Source of the DNA: Hyphomicrobiales bacterium
GTDB taxonomy: Bacteria > Pseudomonadota > Alphaproteobacteria > Rhizobiales > Rhizobiaceae
DNA length: 37,418 bases
Reading direction: 5' to 3'
Assembly: GCA_900469475.1 (NCBI GenBank)
Contig: UBXG01000029.1
Coordinates: 1 to 37,418, forward strand
The notes beneath the pieces were generated by a model, which was not told the origin of the DNA, did no database searches, and saw only the letters and a list, made by a program, of their open reading frames with translations. The first letter of the stretch is position 1. Each line of letters opens with the position of its first letter. Shown here one piece after another: positions 1 through 8,383 of the stretch. The translations under genes were made by a program, and so were the position numbers.

Positions 1-1046
1 CGATCCGCGCACCAAGGCTGATCTTTGACGCTTTTCGAGGCGCGGGTTCTGAGGGCTTTCTGCCCCTTGCGCATAATGCGTCCGGGCAGTTCGCTCCATG
101 GCCCTCGAAATCGCCAGCGAATCTGCAAAATGCGGATGCCCCAAGCGATGCGGCCAACAGCCTGAACGGCACCTCCCAGCAAGGGGTGATATTCCCTGGA
201 CCGCAGACCGTGATGCCACTTTATCCATGCTGGAATTGGCCTGTCTCGCACGATATCGGTTCCGAAAATCGAACGCAGCGCCAATAATTGTGTATCCAGC
301 ATTGCTCGGCCCAAGGAGTCTGAGAGCAGGATATCCAATTCATGCCAGTCGATCCCTTCGGGCGCTTTTGTGAGCCGGTAAAGCTCGAAAAGATTTCGCA
401 GGTCGATATGAAGAGCCCAAAGGTGCCCGTCCTTCAGCATGTCGTGCACAATCCAGTGCTGGGCTTGAAGTGTCGGCGAAAGGATGCGTGCCTTTCCCGA
501 CCCGATACGGATTTCCTCGGAATGTTTCGAAAGGCGCGTGTCCGAAGGCCAATATTGCGGATATCTGCCGGGCGGATAATGCAGATCGACAGCCCCGACA
601 TCCTTGGATCTGCCCCAACCAAGGGCCTCGATCGGAAGATACCCAAGCTGAAGGAGGCACTTTTGCGCCAGTTCCTTTTCATTGTCGGCAACGGTGACGT
701 CGATGTCGCGCGTGATGCGATCCGCGCACGTAAGTGCGAGGAGCGCTGTGCCTTTGTTGAGCGTCGGTACGATCCCTGCGACGTTCAACGCGACAACTAG
801 CTCCTGCAGTTGCGCCAGCAGCCGTGCATTTCTCACCTTATTGCAGCGGTGGATGAAACCCAGGAACGAAAGCACGTCTTCCGGCAGGAAGTCTTGATGG
901 TCGTTCGCCGATATGGCCGACCAAATTGCCGGCGTCAGCAAAGTATTGTTCGCAAGTGCCAATACCGCGTCCCAATCGGTCACACCCGATGGATCTCCTC
1001 GTAAGCAAGATGCGAGCTGCATGAAGCTTAATGTGGTCAATTTCAT
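1..1046 (-). CDS. Nucleotidyltransferase family protein (PF14907-like), 3' end outside the window
   Basis: An open frame reads on the minus strand from an ATG at 1046 to the left edge without a stop (348 codons visible); an in-frame TAG lies about 45 bases upstream of the ATG. The protein has the pattern of the uncharacterised nucleotidyltransferase family NTP_transf_5: a glycine-containing loop NKGTALLAL near residues 108-116, followed by TRDIDVTVAD near 122-131, whose two aspartates are the usual metal-binding pair of this fold. Later parts (LQAQHWIVHDML, HIDLRNLFELYRL) resemble the helical half of these proteins. The family often sits in polysaccharide or peptide-modification loci, but its substrate is generally unknown and none can be assigned here. 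It follows the bd oxidase operon on the same strand after a 250-base gap, so it may have its own promoter. Family call is likely; function is open. Confidence 0.75.
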   Translation of the reverse strand, partial: MKLTTLSFMQLASCLRGDPSGVTDWDAVLALANNTLLTPAIWSAISANDHQDFLPEDVLSFLGFIHRCNKVRNARLLAQLQELVVALNVAGIVPTLNKGTALLALTCADRITRDIDVTVADNEKELAQKCLLQLGYLPIEALGWGRSKDVGAVDLHYPPGRYPQYWPSDTRLSKHSEEIRIGSGKARILSPTLQAQHWIVHDMLKDGHLWALHIDLRNLFELYRLTKAPEGIDWHELDILLSDSLGRAMLDTQLLALRSIFGTDIVRDRPIPAWIKWHHGLRSREYHPLLGGAVQAVGRIAWGIRILQIRWRFRGPWSELPGRIMRKGQKALRTRASKSVKDQPWCAD

Positions 1047-1296
1047 TTCTATTGTTCTGACATTCAGCCATATATCCAGTAATGGATCGGAATTTATCTA
1101 TAAAGTTCCCGGTGTCATTGTAGCATACCAGTATAAATTAAGGAACAATCCATTCGCGTGGAATGTAAGCGAAGTTATTTCCATCAAAGAGCGCAGGTGC
1201 GCGGATCAAATTTCAACAATTTCCGCCGATGCAGCTGCGATTGAAAACAGCTTGATTGATCATCGATGCCACGCAAACATAACGCCGCTCGCCAGG
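1047..1296 (-). promoter_or_regulatory. Intergenic region with a possible sigma-70 promoter for the nucleotidyltransferase gene
   Basis: This AT-richer gap holds no convincing gene. On the minus strand an extended -10-like element TGCTACAAT lies near 1118-1126, about 75 bases upstream of the ATG at 1046, with only a weak TTCCTT at the -35 distance. A short GCGCA-GG-TGCGC inverted repeat lies near 1190-1201. No sigma-54 element or GACA-N3-TGTC palindrome is present here. Confidence 0.3.
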
Positions 1297-1422
1297 TCAG
1301 CTATCAGTTTTCAGGATGAGCCGAAGCAGGAACGCGACGACAGCCAGGGACATCACGCTGGCAGCCCAGATCGCGATCATCCACCCGAGGCGTTTCCAGA
1401 TCGAGGAGGTTTCAGCTTGCAT
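1297..1422 (-). CDS. Small membrane subunit of bd oxidase, DUF2474 family (CydX-like), 41 aa
   Basis: The ATG at 1422 shares one base with the TGA stop of the oxidase subunit II gene (TGATG), so the two are translationally coupled. The 41-residue product starts MQAETSSIWKRLGWM and has one hydrophobic helix at about residues 12-34, ending in basic residues plus LKTDS. This size, topology and position directly after cydB/cioB match the DUF2474 proteins found at the end of cyanide-insensitive bd oxidase operons, which play a CydX-like part in stabilising the haem-containing complex in the inner membrane. The assignment rests on position and general features because such short proteins carry little family signal. 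Confidence 0.8.
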   Translation of the reverse strand: MQAETSSIWKRLGWMIAIWAASVMSLAVVAFLLRLILKTDS

Positions 1423-2429
1423 CAGTGGTATCCGTGCACGCCCGCCTTACCGCGGAAAACCCAATAAGCCCAGGCTGTATAGATCAGGATTATCGGGATG
1501 ATGATCATCGCCCCGACCAGCATGAACCACTGGCTCTGCGGTGGCGCCGCGGCGTCCCATATCGTTACTGATCGCGGCACGATGTAGGGATAGATGCTGA
1601 TACCAAGCCCGGCAAATCCCAGCAGGAAAATCGCCAGGGCCATGACAAACGGCACCCGCTCCATGCCGCGCCTGAGGCTCCAGAAAAACAGCGCGGCGGA
1701 AATCATGACAAGAAGCGGAACCTGCGCCGTCAACAGCACGCCCGGCATCGCGAACCAGCGGCGCCAGTAGTCGTAGGTGAGAAAGGGAGTGGCAATGCTC
1801 ACCGCGGCAAGCGAAACAAGCGTTGCGATACCAAGCCAGAACGCCAATTTGCGTGCATTCGCCAGGCTGGTGCTTTCTGTCTTCCAGACCAGCCATGAGG
1901 CCCCGAGCAGGGCATATCCGATCACGAGCGCGACACCCGTGAGGAGACTGAAGGGGCTCAGCCAATCGAGCCACCCGCCGGCATAGGCCTGATTTTCGAC
2001 ATGGACCCCTTGCAGGATGGCGCCCAGCATGATGCCCTGCGAAAACGCAGCCACCAAGGAACCAAGGGAAAAGGCAGCATCCCAGAATGCTCTATGCCGA
2101 GGATGACGCCAGCGAAACTCGAACGCCACACCTCGAAACACCAATCCCAGCAACATGGCGATGACAAGCGGATAGGTGGCGGGCAGAATGATCGCATAGG
2201 CGAGCGGGAAGGCCGCAAAGAGCGCACCACCCCCAAGCACAAGCCATGTCTCGTTACCGTCCCAGACGGGCGCGATCGAGTTCATCGCCTGATCGCGCTC
2301 ATCGCCCACCGCAAATGTCGGAAACAATATGCCGATCCCAAGATCGAAACCATCCATGACGACATAGGCAAAGACCGCGAAACCGATGATCATGGCCCAG
2401 ACTATCGTGAGATCCAGATATTCGGTCAT
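1422..2429 (-). CDS. cioB: Cytochrome bd-type quinol oxidase subunit II
   Basis: A 335-residue polytopic membrane protein. The ATG at 2429 comes two bases after the subunit I stop; a TTG two codons upstream (2435) is a possible alternative start. The N-terminus (VWAMIIGFAVFAYVVMDGFDLGIGIL) has the classic subunit II pattern, in which the MDGFDLG segment is a family signature. WDGNETWLVLGGGALFAAFPLAYA follows in the next helices, also typical. The length (about 335 aa) is that of CydB/CioB. It pairs with CioA to form the quinol-oxidising, proton-motive-force-generating terminal oxidase with high oxygen affinity. The short subunit I and the DUF2474 gene downstream favour the cyanide-insensitive (Cio) branch over the E. 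coli CydAB type. It is the third gene of an apparent four-gene operon. Confidence 0.93.
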   Translation of the reverse strand: MTEYLDLTIVWAMIIGFAVFAYVVMDGFDLGIGILFPTFAVGDERDQAMNSIAPVWDGNETWLVLGGGALFAAFPLAYAIILPATYPLVIAMLLGLVFRGVAFEFRWRHPRHRAFWDAAFSLGSLVAAFSQGIMLGAILQGVHVENQAYAGGWLDWLSPFSLLTGVALVIGYALLGASWLVWKTESTSLANARKLAFWLGIATLVSLAAVSIATPFLTYDYWRRWFAMPGVLLTAQVPLLVMISAALFFWSLRRGMERVPFVMALAIFLLGFAGLGISIYPYIVPRSVTIWDAAAPPQSQWFMLVGAMIIIPIILIYTAWAYWVFRGKAGVHGYH

Positions 2430-2431
2430 GA

Positions 2432-3844
2432 TCAATCCTCCAAAGGCAGCGGGGCGCCGAGGCTTGGAGCGGGCGTGATGCCGGCAGCACGCTGCGGGAC
2501 CTGGGGCGGCTCGCTTTCATGCGGTTCCGGCGGGTTGGACATCAGCCGCAGCAGATAGAAAATGCCCGATCCGAAGGCAAAAAAGTAAACGATCACAAAT
2601 GCCAGCAGCGACACTGCGACGGCGGGGGCGGCAAGCGGCGAATGGGACTGCGCCGTCCGCAACAGCCCGTAGACCGTGAATGGCTGGCGGCCGACCTCGG
2701 TCGTGACCCATCCCGCGATCACGGCGACAAATCCCGCAGGCCCCATGCATACGGCGGCCCGATGCAGCCACACCCACTCGTAAAGCTTTCGTCTGTAGCG
2801 GGCGAGAAGGCTCCACAGGCCGATGCCAAGCATCGCAAATCCGAGCGCCACCATGATACGGAACGACCAGAAGATGATGGGAGCCGGCGGCCACTGATCA
2901 CGGGGAAAGTCGTTCAGCCCCTGCATCGGCGCGAAAGGGTCATGCTTGAGGATCAGCGATCCGAGATGCGGGATGGCAATCTCGTAGCGTACCCGCGCTT
3001 CCTCGTTGCTCGGCAGACCGAAGAGGATCAGCGGAGCCCCCTCAGCATGTGCTTCATAGTGGCCTTCCATTGCGAGGATCTTAGCCGGCTGATGTTCCAG
3101 CGTATTCAGACCGTGTGCGTCGCCGGCAAAAATCTGGATCGGCGTGACGATCGCCGCCATCCACATCGCCATCGAGAACATCTTCCTGGCCCCGCGATTG
3201 GAACGGTCCCGGAGCAGATGCCATGCTCCGACACCGCCAACGACAAAGGCCGTCGTCAGGTAGGCTGCCAGCACCGTATGCACGAGGCGATAGGGGAAAC
3301 TCGGATTAAATATGATCGCCAGCCAGGAACCCGCCGGCACGAACTGTCCGTTCGCATTGATCTCAAAGCCGGTCGGCGTGTGCATCCAACTGTTGACCGA
3401 GAGGATCCACGTTGCCGAAATGAGCGTGCCTAGCGCCACCATGCAAGTGGCGAAGAAGTGCAAGCCTTTGCCGACCTTGTTTATTCCAAAGAGCATCACT
3501 CCCAGAAATCCGGCTTCGAGGAAGAATGCCGTGAGCACTTCGTAGGCCATCAGCGGGCCGATGATAGGCCCCGCCTTTTGAGAGAATACGGACCAGTTCG
3601 TGCCAAACTGGTAGGACATCACCACGCCGGAGACCACGCCCATGCCAAAGACGACTGCGAAGACTTTCAGCCAGTAGCGATAGAGATTGGCATAGACGCC
3701 GTCTCCCGTTCGCAGCCAGAGCGCCTCGAGCACCATGAGGAAACTCGCAAGCCCGATCGAAAAGGCCGGAAACATGAAATGAAACGAGACAGTGAATGCG
3801 AACTGGGCTCTCGCTAAAATGACCGCGTCTAGGTTCTCAAACAA
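2432..3844 (-). CDS. cioA: Cytochrome bd-type quinol oxidase subunit I, cyanide-insensitive type
   Basis: A 470-residue subunit I. The TTG at 3844 is chosen because a GGGAG Shine-Dalgarno-like sequence lies 8 bases upstream and the protein then begins MFENLDAVILARAQFAFT, the normal N-terminus of the family; no ATG fits better. Visible features are the haem b595-side histidine in VSFHFMFPAF (about residue 22), the conserved YEVLTAFFLEAGFLG helix with its acidic residues, SFPYRLVHTVLAA, and the GRQPF variant of the GRQPW signature in TTEVGRQPFTVYGLLRT. The region between helices corresponding to the quinol-binding Q loop is short, and total length is well under the roughly 520 residues of E. 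coli CydA, which places it in the CioA group. It lies 56 bases after the YdeP-like gene and 2 bases before cioB, so one transcript is likely. The C-terminal tail is proline-rich. Confidence 0.93.
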   Translation of the reverse strand: MFENLDAVILARAQFAFTVSFHFMFPAFSIGLASFLMVLEALWLRTGDGVYANLYRYWLKVFAVVFGMGVVSGVVMSYQFGTNWSVFSQKAGPIIGPLMAYEVLTAFFLEAGFLGVMLFGINKVGKGLHFFATCMVALGTLISATWILSVNSWMHTPTGFEINANGQFVPAGSWLAIIFNPSFPYRLVHTVLAAYLTTAFVVGGVGAWHLLRDRSNRGARKMFSMAMWMAAIVTPIQIFAGDAHGLNTLEHQPAKILAMEGHYEAHAEGAPLILFGLPSNEEARVRYEIAIPHLGSLILKHDPFAPMQGLNDFPRDQWPPAPIIFWSFRIMVALGFAMLGIGLWSLLARYRRKLYEWVWLHRAAVCMGPAGFVAVIAGWVTTEVGRQPFTVYGLLRTAQSHSPLAAPAVAVSLLAFVIVYFFAFGSGIFYLLRLMSNPPEPHESEPPQVPQRAAGITPAPSLGAPLPLED

Positions 3845-3900
3845 CGTCCGTCTCCCTGGCTAAGATCGGTTCGAAATGACTGTTGCTGGCGCTTTCTTTC

Positions 3901-6168
3901 TTATGCCGCCAGTACCCTGACAGGGATGGACTTTGCTGCCGGAGTGCCGCTGATCTTGTCGTAATATTCGAGCGGAAGCAGCGGGTTGAGCTCCGGGTAA
4001 TAGCCGGCAACCGAACCCGGCGGCATCGGGTAATCCAGCACGGTGAGGCCATCGACCCGGCGCTGCACACCGTCTTCTGTGATCGTCTCCAAGGAGACGC
4101 GTGCGCCCGCTTCGAGGTTGCGTTCTTTCCGATCATCCTCGTTCATGAACAGGACCATGCGGTCGTTGTAGACGCCGCGATAGCGATCATTGTAGCTGTA
4201 GATGGTCGTGTTGAACTGGTCGTGCGAGCGCACTGTCGCAAGCCTCAGCATGGCCGGATCTGCGACCGGTGCATTCACTTCCAGGCCAGGCAGCAGAAGA
4301 AAGTTCGCCTTGCCGTTCGGTGTCGGCCAGACAAGCCGACGCGGCGGAACGTCCAGGTGGAAGCCCTTTGGATTTTTGATCTTCTCATTGAAGTCGGTAT
4401 AGATTTCGGGATAGACGGCTGCGATCTTGTCACGGATCAGGTTATAGTCCTCGATATAGCTCGCCCACGGGATCTTGCTGTCGGGAAGAGTCGCCATGGC
4501 CATGCGGCATACAATCTCCACCTCCGGCTTCAGATGCTCGCTGGCCGGAGTCAGCACGCCACGGGAGGCCGTGACGTTCGACATGGAGTCCTCGATTGTT
4601 ACGAACTGTTCACCGGCCGACGTACGGATCCATTCAGACCTGGCGATCACCGGAAGGATCAGCGCCTCCTTCCCGTGAACGAGGTGGCCACGATTGAGCT
4701 TGGTCGTAATCCCGACAGTGAGCGCAAGCTTGCTCATGGCCGCATAGGATCGCTCTGTGTCAGGGATTGCGCGAACGAAGTTCCCACCCATGCCGATGAA
4801 GACCTTGGCAGTCCCATTCTCCATTGCCTCCACGGATTCAACCGTATGATGGCCGTGCTCGCGGGGCGGTTCGAAGCCGAAGACGTCTCGGACTTTGTCG
4901 AGATATTCCTGCGTCGGCTTCTCATCGATCCCGACGGTGCGATCGCCCTGAACGTTCGAGTGTCCGCGGATAGGAGAAATCCCGGCTCCCGGCTTTCCGA
5001 AATTGCCCTTCAGCAGCAACAGATTTGCGACCTGTTGCAAGAGGCGCGATCCATCCTGATGCTGGGTCAAGCCCATGCCGTAGCAGATCATCGTTGCTCG
5101 TGAGCGGATATAAATTTCGGCGCAACGGCGGATCTGGTCTTCATCCAGCCCCGACGCCTTGACGAGTTCGGGCCAATCATGGGTCATCACCTCGTCGCGA
5201 ATGGCGTCGAGACCAACCGTGTGCTTGGCGATGAACTCATGGTCGAGGATCGTTTCGCCCTTGGCCTCGCGCTCAAACATCACCCTCATGATGCCTTTGA
5301 GGAAAGCGACGTCGCCGCCGATTTTCATATGGACGAATTCGCTGGCGATCGGAGTGGAGCCGAATGTCGCCATCTGGATCATATCCTGAGGTTCGGTGAA
5401 GCGTATCAGCGCACGTTCCGGCATGGGATTGACGGCGACGATCGGAACGCCGCGCTTTCGTGCCTCGACCAGATTCGTCATCATGCGCGGCGAGTTCGTG
5501 CCGGTGTTCTGGCCGATGACGAAGATCGCCTCGGCATGTTCGAAATCCTCAAGGATCACCGTCCCCTTCCCGACGCCGATCGCAGGCGGCAGACCGCGGC
5601 TGGTGGGCTCATGGCACATATTGGAACAGTCGGGGAAATTGTTGGTGCCGAACGCCCGGATGAAGATGGCGTAGAGGAAGGCTGCTTCGTTCGGTGTGCG
5701 CCCGGAGGTATAAAATTCGGCCTGATGCGGGCTCTCGAGCGATCTCAGATGCTTGCCAATCGTTGCAAAGGCGGTGTCCCAGTCGCAGGGCACGTATTTG
5801 TCGGTCGCGGCGTCGTAGCGCATCGGCTCCGTCAAACGGCCCTGCATCTCGAGCCAGTAGTCCGACTGTTCCATGAGCTCGGAGACGGTGTGTTTGGAGA
5901 AGAAGTCCCGCGTGACCCGGAATTTGGTCGCTTCATGCGCCAGAGCCTTGGCACCGTTTTCGCAGAATTCGAGCGTCTTCTTGCAGTCGGCATCCGGGAA
6001 GGCGCAGCTTGGACATTTGAAACCACCAGGCTGGTTCATGGCAAGGAGCGCTCGCGACCCTTTGGTCACGACACTTTGCTCCAGCAACACCTTCGCTGTC
6101 GCAGCCGCGGCACCCCATCCACCCGCCGGATGGTGATAGGTTTTATACTCCGCTTTCTTGTCACTCAT
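3901..6168 (-). CDS. Molybdopterin oxidoreductase of the FdhF/YdeP family
   Basis: A 755-residue protein of the length and layout of E. coli YdeP. The ATG at 6168 is preferred over a GTG at 6177 because GGAG lies 8 bases before it. The N-terminus has a cysteine cluster FKCPSCAFPDADCKK near residues 50-64, which could hold an iron-sulfur cluster. Then come formate-dehydrogenase-like molybdopterin-binding segments: FYTSGRTPNEAAFLYA, NMCHEPTSRGLP, IFVIGQNTGTNSPRMM, GISPIRGHSNVQGDRTVG, and a C-terminal aspartate decarboxylase-like fold (NDRVVLFMNEDDRKERN). YdeP in E. coli has been linked to acid resistance, but the substrate of the family is not established and formate should not be assumed. No signal peptide is seen, so it should be cytoplasmic. 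It heads the operon with cioAB, suggesting electron delivery to the quinol pool or shared stress control; that is inference. Confidence 0.88.
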   Translation of the reverse strand: MSDKKAEYKTYHHPAGGWGAAAATAKVLLEQSVVTKGSRALLAMNQPGGFKCPSCAFPDADCKKTLEFCENGAKALAHEATKFRVTRDFFSKHTVSELMEQSDYWLEMQGRLTEPMRYDAATDKYVPCDWDTAFATIGKHLRSLESPHQAEFYTSGRTPNEAAFLYAIFIRAFGTNNFPDCSNMCHEPTSRGLPPAIGVGKGTVILEDFEHAEAIFVIGQNTGTNSPRMMTNLVEARKRGVPIVAVNPMPERALIRFTEPQDMIQMATFGSTPIASEFVHMKIGGDVAFLKGIMRVMFEREAKGETILDHEFIAKHTVGLDAIRDEVMTHDWPELVKASGLDEDQIRRCAEIYIRSRATMICYGMGLTQHQDGSRLLQQVANLLLLKGNFGKPGAGISPIRGHSNVQGDRTVGIDEKPTQEYLDKVRDVFGFEPPREHGHHTVESVEAMENGTAKVFIGMGGNFVRAIPDTERSYAAMSKLALTVGITTKLNRGHLVHGKEALILPVIARSEWIRTSAGEQFVTIEDSMSNVTASRGVLTPASEHLKPEVEIVCRMAMATLPDSKIPWASYIEDYNLIRDKIAAVYPEIYTDFNEKIKNPKGFHLDVPPRRLVWPTPNGKANFLLLPGLEVNAPVADPAMLRLATVRSHDQFNTTIYSYNDRYRGVYNDRMVLFMNEDDRKERNLEAGARVSLETITEDGVQRRVDGLTVLDYPMPPGSVAGYYPELNPLLPLEYYDKISGTPAAKSIPVRVLAA

Positions 6169-6179
6169 AGCCCACACTC

Positions 6180-6230
6180 CGCCGCTGTATCACTATAGCC
6201 AGTAGAACACGTTATCTCCTTGTTTTCCAT
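6180..6230 (-). promoter_or_regulatory. Upstream region of the YdeP-like/cioAB operon, possible sigma-70 promoter
   Basis: On the minus strand a TATAGT hexamer lies near 6192-6197 within GGCTATAGTGATAC, which could serve as a -10 element about 25 bases before the start codon, but no good -35 element lies at the right distance. The same stretch looks superficially like a sigma-54 site (TGGC present) but has AC instead of GC at the -12 position. The tandem palindromes at 6231-6265 lie immediately upstream and could influence this operon too. Confidence 0.25.
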
Positions 6231-6265
6231 GGACAATTTGTCTCACTCCCAGGGACAATTTGTCC
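6231..6265 (+). promoter_or_regulatory. Tandem activator sites (UAS pair) upstream of the bestrophin gene
   Basis: Two palindromes, GGACAATTTGTCT (6231-6243) and GGACAATTTGTCC (6253-6265), are centred 22 bp apart. The nearer centre lies 73 bp before the -12 GC of the sigma-54 element at 6319-6334. The same pair with the same geometry occurs at five other promoters in this window, so this is a proposed binding site for the NtrC-type regulator encoded at 16042-17433. Because the pair lies between divergent genes it might also act on the YdeP-like/cioAB operon. Confidence 0.8.
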
Positions 6266-6318
6266 ATTTTACGGTAGGCTCGCCCTGCTAAGCCTTTGAC
6301 AATGCTGTCTGCGCGGAA

Positions 6319-6334
6319 TGGTACGGTTCTTGCC
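6319..6334 (+). promoter_or_regulatory. Sigma-54 promoter (-24/-12) for the bestrophin gene
   Basis: TGGTACGGTTCTTGCC matches the sigma-54 consensus TGGCACG-N4-TTGCW at nearly all positions, with the invariant GG and GC exactly 10 bases apart. Transcription would start near 6346, giving a leader of about 97 bases before the ATG at 6443. The tandem activator sites lie at the standard distance upstream. Confidence 0.85.
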
Positions 6335-6442
6335 ATGCGAACCTGGCGTGAGAGGCCAGATGAAGCAGTTTCGCTCACCCTTGTTACCGTGACGTCGTTC
6401 CTCACCGCCGCAAAACGCAATGCCACAGCAATCAGGTGAAAC

Positions 6443-7369
6443 ATGATCGTCCGGGAAACTCCGAACCTGCTCCGTCTCTTCTTTGAGATTCGAGGGTCGG
6501 TGATCAGACGCATCTATCCCCGCGTCCTCATCGTCATGTTCATGTCGGCTATTGTCGTCTGGGCGCACACGCGACACCCTGCGCTTGTTCCGCTGGTCGA
6601 CGGGGCGCCGTTCTACCTGATCGGCCTGACGCTTTCCATTTTTCTCGGGTTTCGCAACAACGCCTGCTATGATCGCTGGTGGGAAGGGCGAAGGCTCTGG
6701 GGCCATCTTCTTGCCCACAGCCGTGATCTGGCGCGTCAGACTATCATCTTACTGCCGAGTGGCGATCAGGCAGCCAAAGAGCGCGAAAGGCTGATCCGGC
6801 TGAACATCGTCCTTGTCGAGGATCTTGTGCGCCATCTGCGTTATGGGGATCGGCTAGGCGACAACGTTGAAACCCTGCTCTCGAATGAAGAAAGAGCTAG
6901 GCTTCTTAGAGCATCCAATGCGCCCAATTATATCCTGCAATTGATGGGCGAATGTCTGGCCGGTCTTTCAGCCAAAGGCTACGTCACCGACATCGAGTTC
7001 AGCATCCTCGACCGCACGATCTCGGGAATGAATGAAGTTATCGCCGGCTGCGAGCGTCTTCGCAACACGCCGGTTCCGTTCGGTTACACGCTTCTGCTTC
7101 ACCGAACCGCTTACCTCTTCTGCTTCCTCCTGCCGTTCGGTCTCGCCAATATGCTGGGACCAATTACACCGCTGGCCGCCGGCATTATCGCCTACACGTT
7201 TTTCGGGCTGGATGCGCTTGGAGACGAGCTGGAGATGCCATTCGGAACCATGCCCAATGACCTGCCGATTGCTGCGATCGCCAAATCAATCGAAATTACC
7301 TTGAGAGAGGCTTTAGGAGAGGAGGATCTCCCGGAAATGCCTGTGCCGGTGGAATCGATCCTTCTCTGA
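6443..7369 (+). CDS. Bestrophin-like ion channel family protein
   Basis: A 308-residue membrane protein preceded by AGGTGAAAC. It has the bacterial bestrophin (UPF0187/YneE) pattern: MIVRETPNLLRLFFEIRGSV at the N-terminus, a first helix after RRIYPRVL, then LGFRNNACYDRWWEGRRLWG (about residues 70-89), the most recognisable block of the family, and a late hydrophobic region LLLHRTAYLFCFLLPFGLANMLG followed by FGLDALGDELEMPFGTMPNDLP, also typical. Bacterial homologues form pentameric channels in the inner membrane, some conducting cations rather than chloride, so the ion cannot be named. It is the only gene between its sigma-54 promoter and a hairpin at 7492-7523, so it appears monocistronic. 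It is divergent from the YdeP-like/cioAB operon. Confidence 0.88.
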   Translation: MIVRETPNLLRLFFEIRGSVIRRIYPRVLIVMFMSAIVVWAHTRHPALVPLVDGAPFYLIGLTLSIFLGFRNNACYDRWWEGRRLWGHLLAHSRDLARQTIILLPSGDQAAKERERLIRLNIVLVEDLVRHLRYGDRLGDNVETLLSNEERARLLRASNAPNYILQLMGECLAGLSAKGYVTDIEFSILDRTISGMNEVIAGCERLRNTPVPFGYTLLLHRTAYLFCFLLPFGLANMLGPITPLAAGIIAYTFFGLDALGDELEMPFGTMPNDLPIAAIAKSIEITLREALGEEDLPEMPVPVESILL

Positions 7370-7491
7370 TGCTTTGAAGACTGCGGATGCATGCCACCCT
7401 GCATGGCTTGGAGTAGTGGCGGCGGCCGGTGTGTCAGGCTTGTGCATACGCCGCCGTTTTCTGCCCCGCGAAAATCCATTGAGCGCGGATA

Positions 7492-7523
7492 GCTTGCCTC
7501 GTAAAACCCGAGATGAGGCAAGC
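7492..7523. terminator. Hairpin between convergent bestrophin and encapsulin genes
   Basis: GCTTGCCTC (7492-7500) and GAGGCAAGC (7515-7523) form a perfect 9-bp stem with a 14-base loop, between the stop of the bestrophin gene and the stop of the encapsulin gene. No T run follows on either strand, so termination by this hairpin alone is uncertain. Position suggests a bidirectional terminator or transcript-end structure. Confidence 0.5.
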
Positions 7524-7557
7524 CGCTGTCCACGGTCGCATCACCCTTATCAGTAAC

Positions 7558-8382
7558 CTACACGCTCTTATCAATCTGAGCCTGCGCAGGCAGCAAAGCG
7601 ATCGCCGCTTCGGCGGTCAGCATCCGAAAGGTAAAGCTTTCCTGGAAGTAGAGTTCGACTGTCGTCGCCGAATGGCTGAGATAGCCGATGGAGATGTCCT
7701 GGCCAAGATCGAGCTCGAAGTCCCCGCCCCTGGTCGTCAGGACGAAGCCGCCCTTGATTGCAGGCGCCCAGATGATCCCGCCATCGACAACCTTTTCGAT
7801 ATGATGGAACACAGGGTAGCCTTCGTCACTTCCGCCGCTTGCGGCGGTATATTCTTCTTCACCAAGAACCAGGGCATAGGGACCTTGAACGCCGGCGAGA
7901 CGCAACTGGCTGACGGCCTTCGCAACGACATCGGGATAGTTCTTGAGGCTTGGAGGAAGGTTCAGGGCGGGATTGCTGCTGGCCTCGCGAATTCCCTGGA
8001 TCCCGGCCGCAGTAAAGCCTTCGAAGACAGCGCGGTCTTCGCTGAAGGCCAGCCTGCGTGCGGCTTCTTTGACCGGCGACCAGTCGGAATCCTCCGATCC
8101 GCGCTCGACGTCGTCGATTGCGGATCGCGAAAGCTCGAAGGGAACGCGAAGTTCGACAACCGCCTTGACTTCGCGCAGGGAAGCCTGGACACCCTCGCCT
8201 AGGCTATCGACCTGTTTAAGGTGCCCCGTGCCGGCGGCTGAAAATTCGGCGCTCTTCGGACCGTCGACGTCCACCACACGACGCGCAGCCAGGTGACGCT
8301 TGAGCGTCCTCTTCGCTTCTTCCTCGATTTGCTCCCATGCCTTGGCCGAGATAGGAGCGAGGTGTCTGTGAAGATTGTCCAT
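7558..8382 (-). CDS. Encapsulin shell protein, family 1
   Basis: A 274-residue protein with the family 1 encapsulin (linocin M18/HK97-fold) pattern. It begins MDNLHRHLAPISAKAWEQIEEEA, has KRHLAARRVVDVDGPKS near residues 27-43, the E-loop region ending VELRVPFELSR, and the conserved DIERG-like IDDVERGSEDSDW. Further on are DRAVFEGF, GPYALVLGEEEYT and the C-terminal DISIGYLSHSATTVELYFQESFTFR, a strong block of the family. Such proteins self-assemble into hollow icosahedral compartments that load enzymes by a C-terminal tag. The cargo is the DyP peroxidase directly upstream, whose stop lies one base before this ATG (8382), with AGAGG serving as ribosome-binding site inside the peroxidase tail. 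The shell and cargo are therefore translationally coupled. No membrane segment is present. Confidence 0.95.
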   Translation of the reverse strand: MDNLHRHLAPISAKAWEQIEEEAKRTLKRHLAARRVVDVDGPKSAEFSAAGTGHLKQVDSLGEGVQASLREVKAVVELRVPFELSRSAIDDVERGSEDSDWSPVKEAARRLAFSEDRAVFEGFTAAGIQGIREASSNPALNLPPSLKNYPDVVAKAVSQLRLAGVQGPYALVLGEEEYTAASGGSDEGYPVFHHIEKVVDGGIIWAPAIKGGFVLTTRGGDFELDLGQDISIGYLSHSATTVELYFQESFTFRMLTAEAAIALLPAQAQIDKSV

Positions 8383-8383
8383 G

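Noticed and set aside
913..1467. 184-codon plus-strand frame across the nucleotidyltransferase, the gap and the DUF2474 gene
   Set aside because: It runs antisense to three better supported features and has no motif.
6187..6201. Possible sigma-54 element TGGCTATAGTGATAC on the minus strand before the YdeP-like gene
   Set aside because: The -12 GC is replaced by AC and the distance to the palindromes differs from the 72-74 bp of the six accepted promoters.
6298..6309. GACAATGCTGTC as a further activator site
   Set aside because: Spacing between half-sites is 4 instead of 3 bases, it lacks the outer G/C, and it is not paired.
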